NCBI GenBank assembly: GCA_023436305.1
Contig: JAEZJQ010000060.1
Coordinates: 1 to 64,000 of the forward strand
Reading direction: 5' to 3'
DNA from: Bacillota bacterium
Lineage (GTDB): Bacteria > Bacillota > UBA4882 > UBA8346
DNA: 64,000 nt
In this document: positions 63,982 to 64,000 of the stretch, piece after piece
How the letters are laid out: every line of letters starts with the position of its first letter
Position numbering within the stretch: position 1 is the first letter of the stretch
The notes under the pieces: model-generated
Database searches by the model: none
The model's input: the letters and a program-made list of their open reading frames with translations, nothing else
Told to the model about the DNA's origin: nothing
Position numbers and translations under genes: made by a program

Positions 63982-64000
63982 CGATGCTCGACGCTCCTAA

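Noticed and set aside
1..64000. CRISPR arrays, tRNA or rRNA genes, insertion sequences or phage genes
   Set aside because: I looked for spaced direct repeats, cloverleaf-like sequences, transposase motifs and phage genes and saw none.

Overview
The window reads as part of a low-to-mid GC, Firmicutes-like chromosome. Starts have strong GGAGG-type ribosome binding sites, sigma-A-type promoters are visible, and there is a ykkC-like riboswitch with an intrinsic terminator. A secreted protein that looks like an outer-membrane beta-barrel (23753-24352), together with Lol-type ABC permeases and a broken LolA-like gene (58017-62876), suggests a diderm Firmicutes lineage. That lineage is an inference; no rRNA or other marker gene is present.

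Region 1 (2-16321) is the downstream end of a trans-AT polyketide cluster. A giant AT-less PKS runs in from the left edge (KR-ACP-KS-DH-KR-ACP-KS-DH-KR-ACP-KS). It stops just after a ketosynthase with altered motifs. Behind it lies a beta-branching cassette: an AcpK-like donor ACP, a PksF-like decarboxylating KS (active-site Cys replaced by Ser), an HMG-CoA-synthase-like gene that has lost about three quarters of its coding sequence in frame, and a PksH-like enoyl-CoA hydratase. No PksI-like second hydratase and no trans-acting AT is in view, so the pathway looks partly eroded.

Region 2 (16374-24352) is mostly ordinary metabolism: a GNAT acetyltransferase behind a ykkC-like riboswitch, thyA-dfrA, an iron-sulfur aldo/keto reductase, an XRE-cupin regulator beside an acyl-CoA synthetase, a SPOR-domain membrane protein and the beta-barrel candidate.

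Region 3 (24353-62934) is a hybrid cis-AT PKS/NRPS cluster. One PKS module (KS-AT-DH-KR-ACP) is followed by an MFS exporter, a wrecked second copy of the PKS module, and three NRPSs: C-A-PCP-C-A-PCP-C-A-PCP-E, C-A-PCP-C-A-PCP-E and C-A-PCP-E-TE. Binding-pocket codes read by eye give Thr-Ile-D-Thr-Ser-D-Xaa-D-Leu, so the expected product is an N-(2-enoyl)-type acyl hexapeptide released by the terminal thioesterase. An ABC ATPase and two FtsX-type permeases follow and probably belong to export or self-protection. A LolA-like partner gene behind them is a pseudogene. The window ends with a D-Ala-D-Ala carboxypeptidase on the minus strand.

The most noteworthy signals are signs of assembly-line evolution: an internally deleted HMGS, a PKS module reduced to a KS-ACP relic with several independent lesions, duplicated Thr adenylation domains, A-domain cores that differ in base composition from their flanks, and a duplicated non-coding leader upstream of the PKS and transporter.
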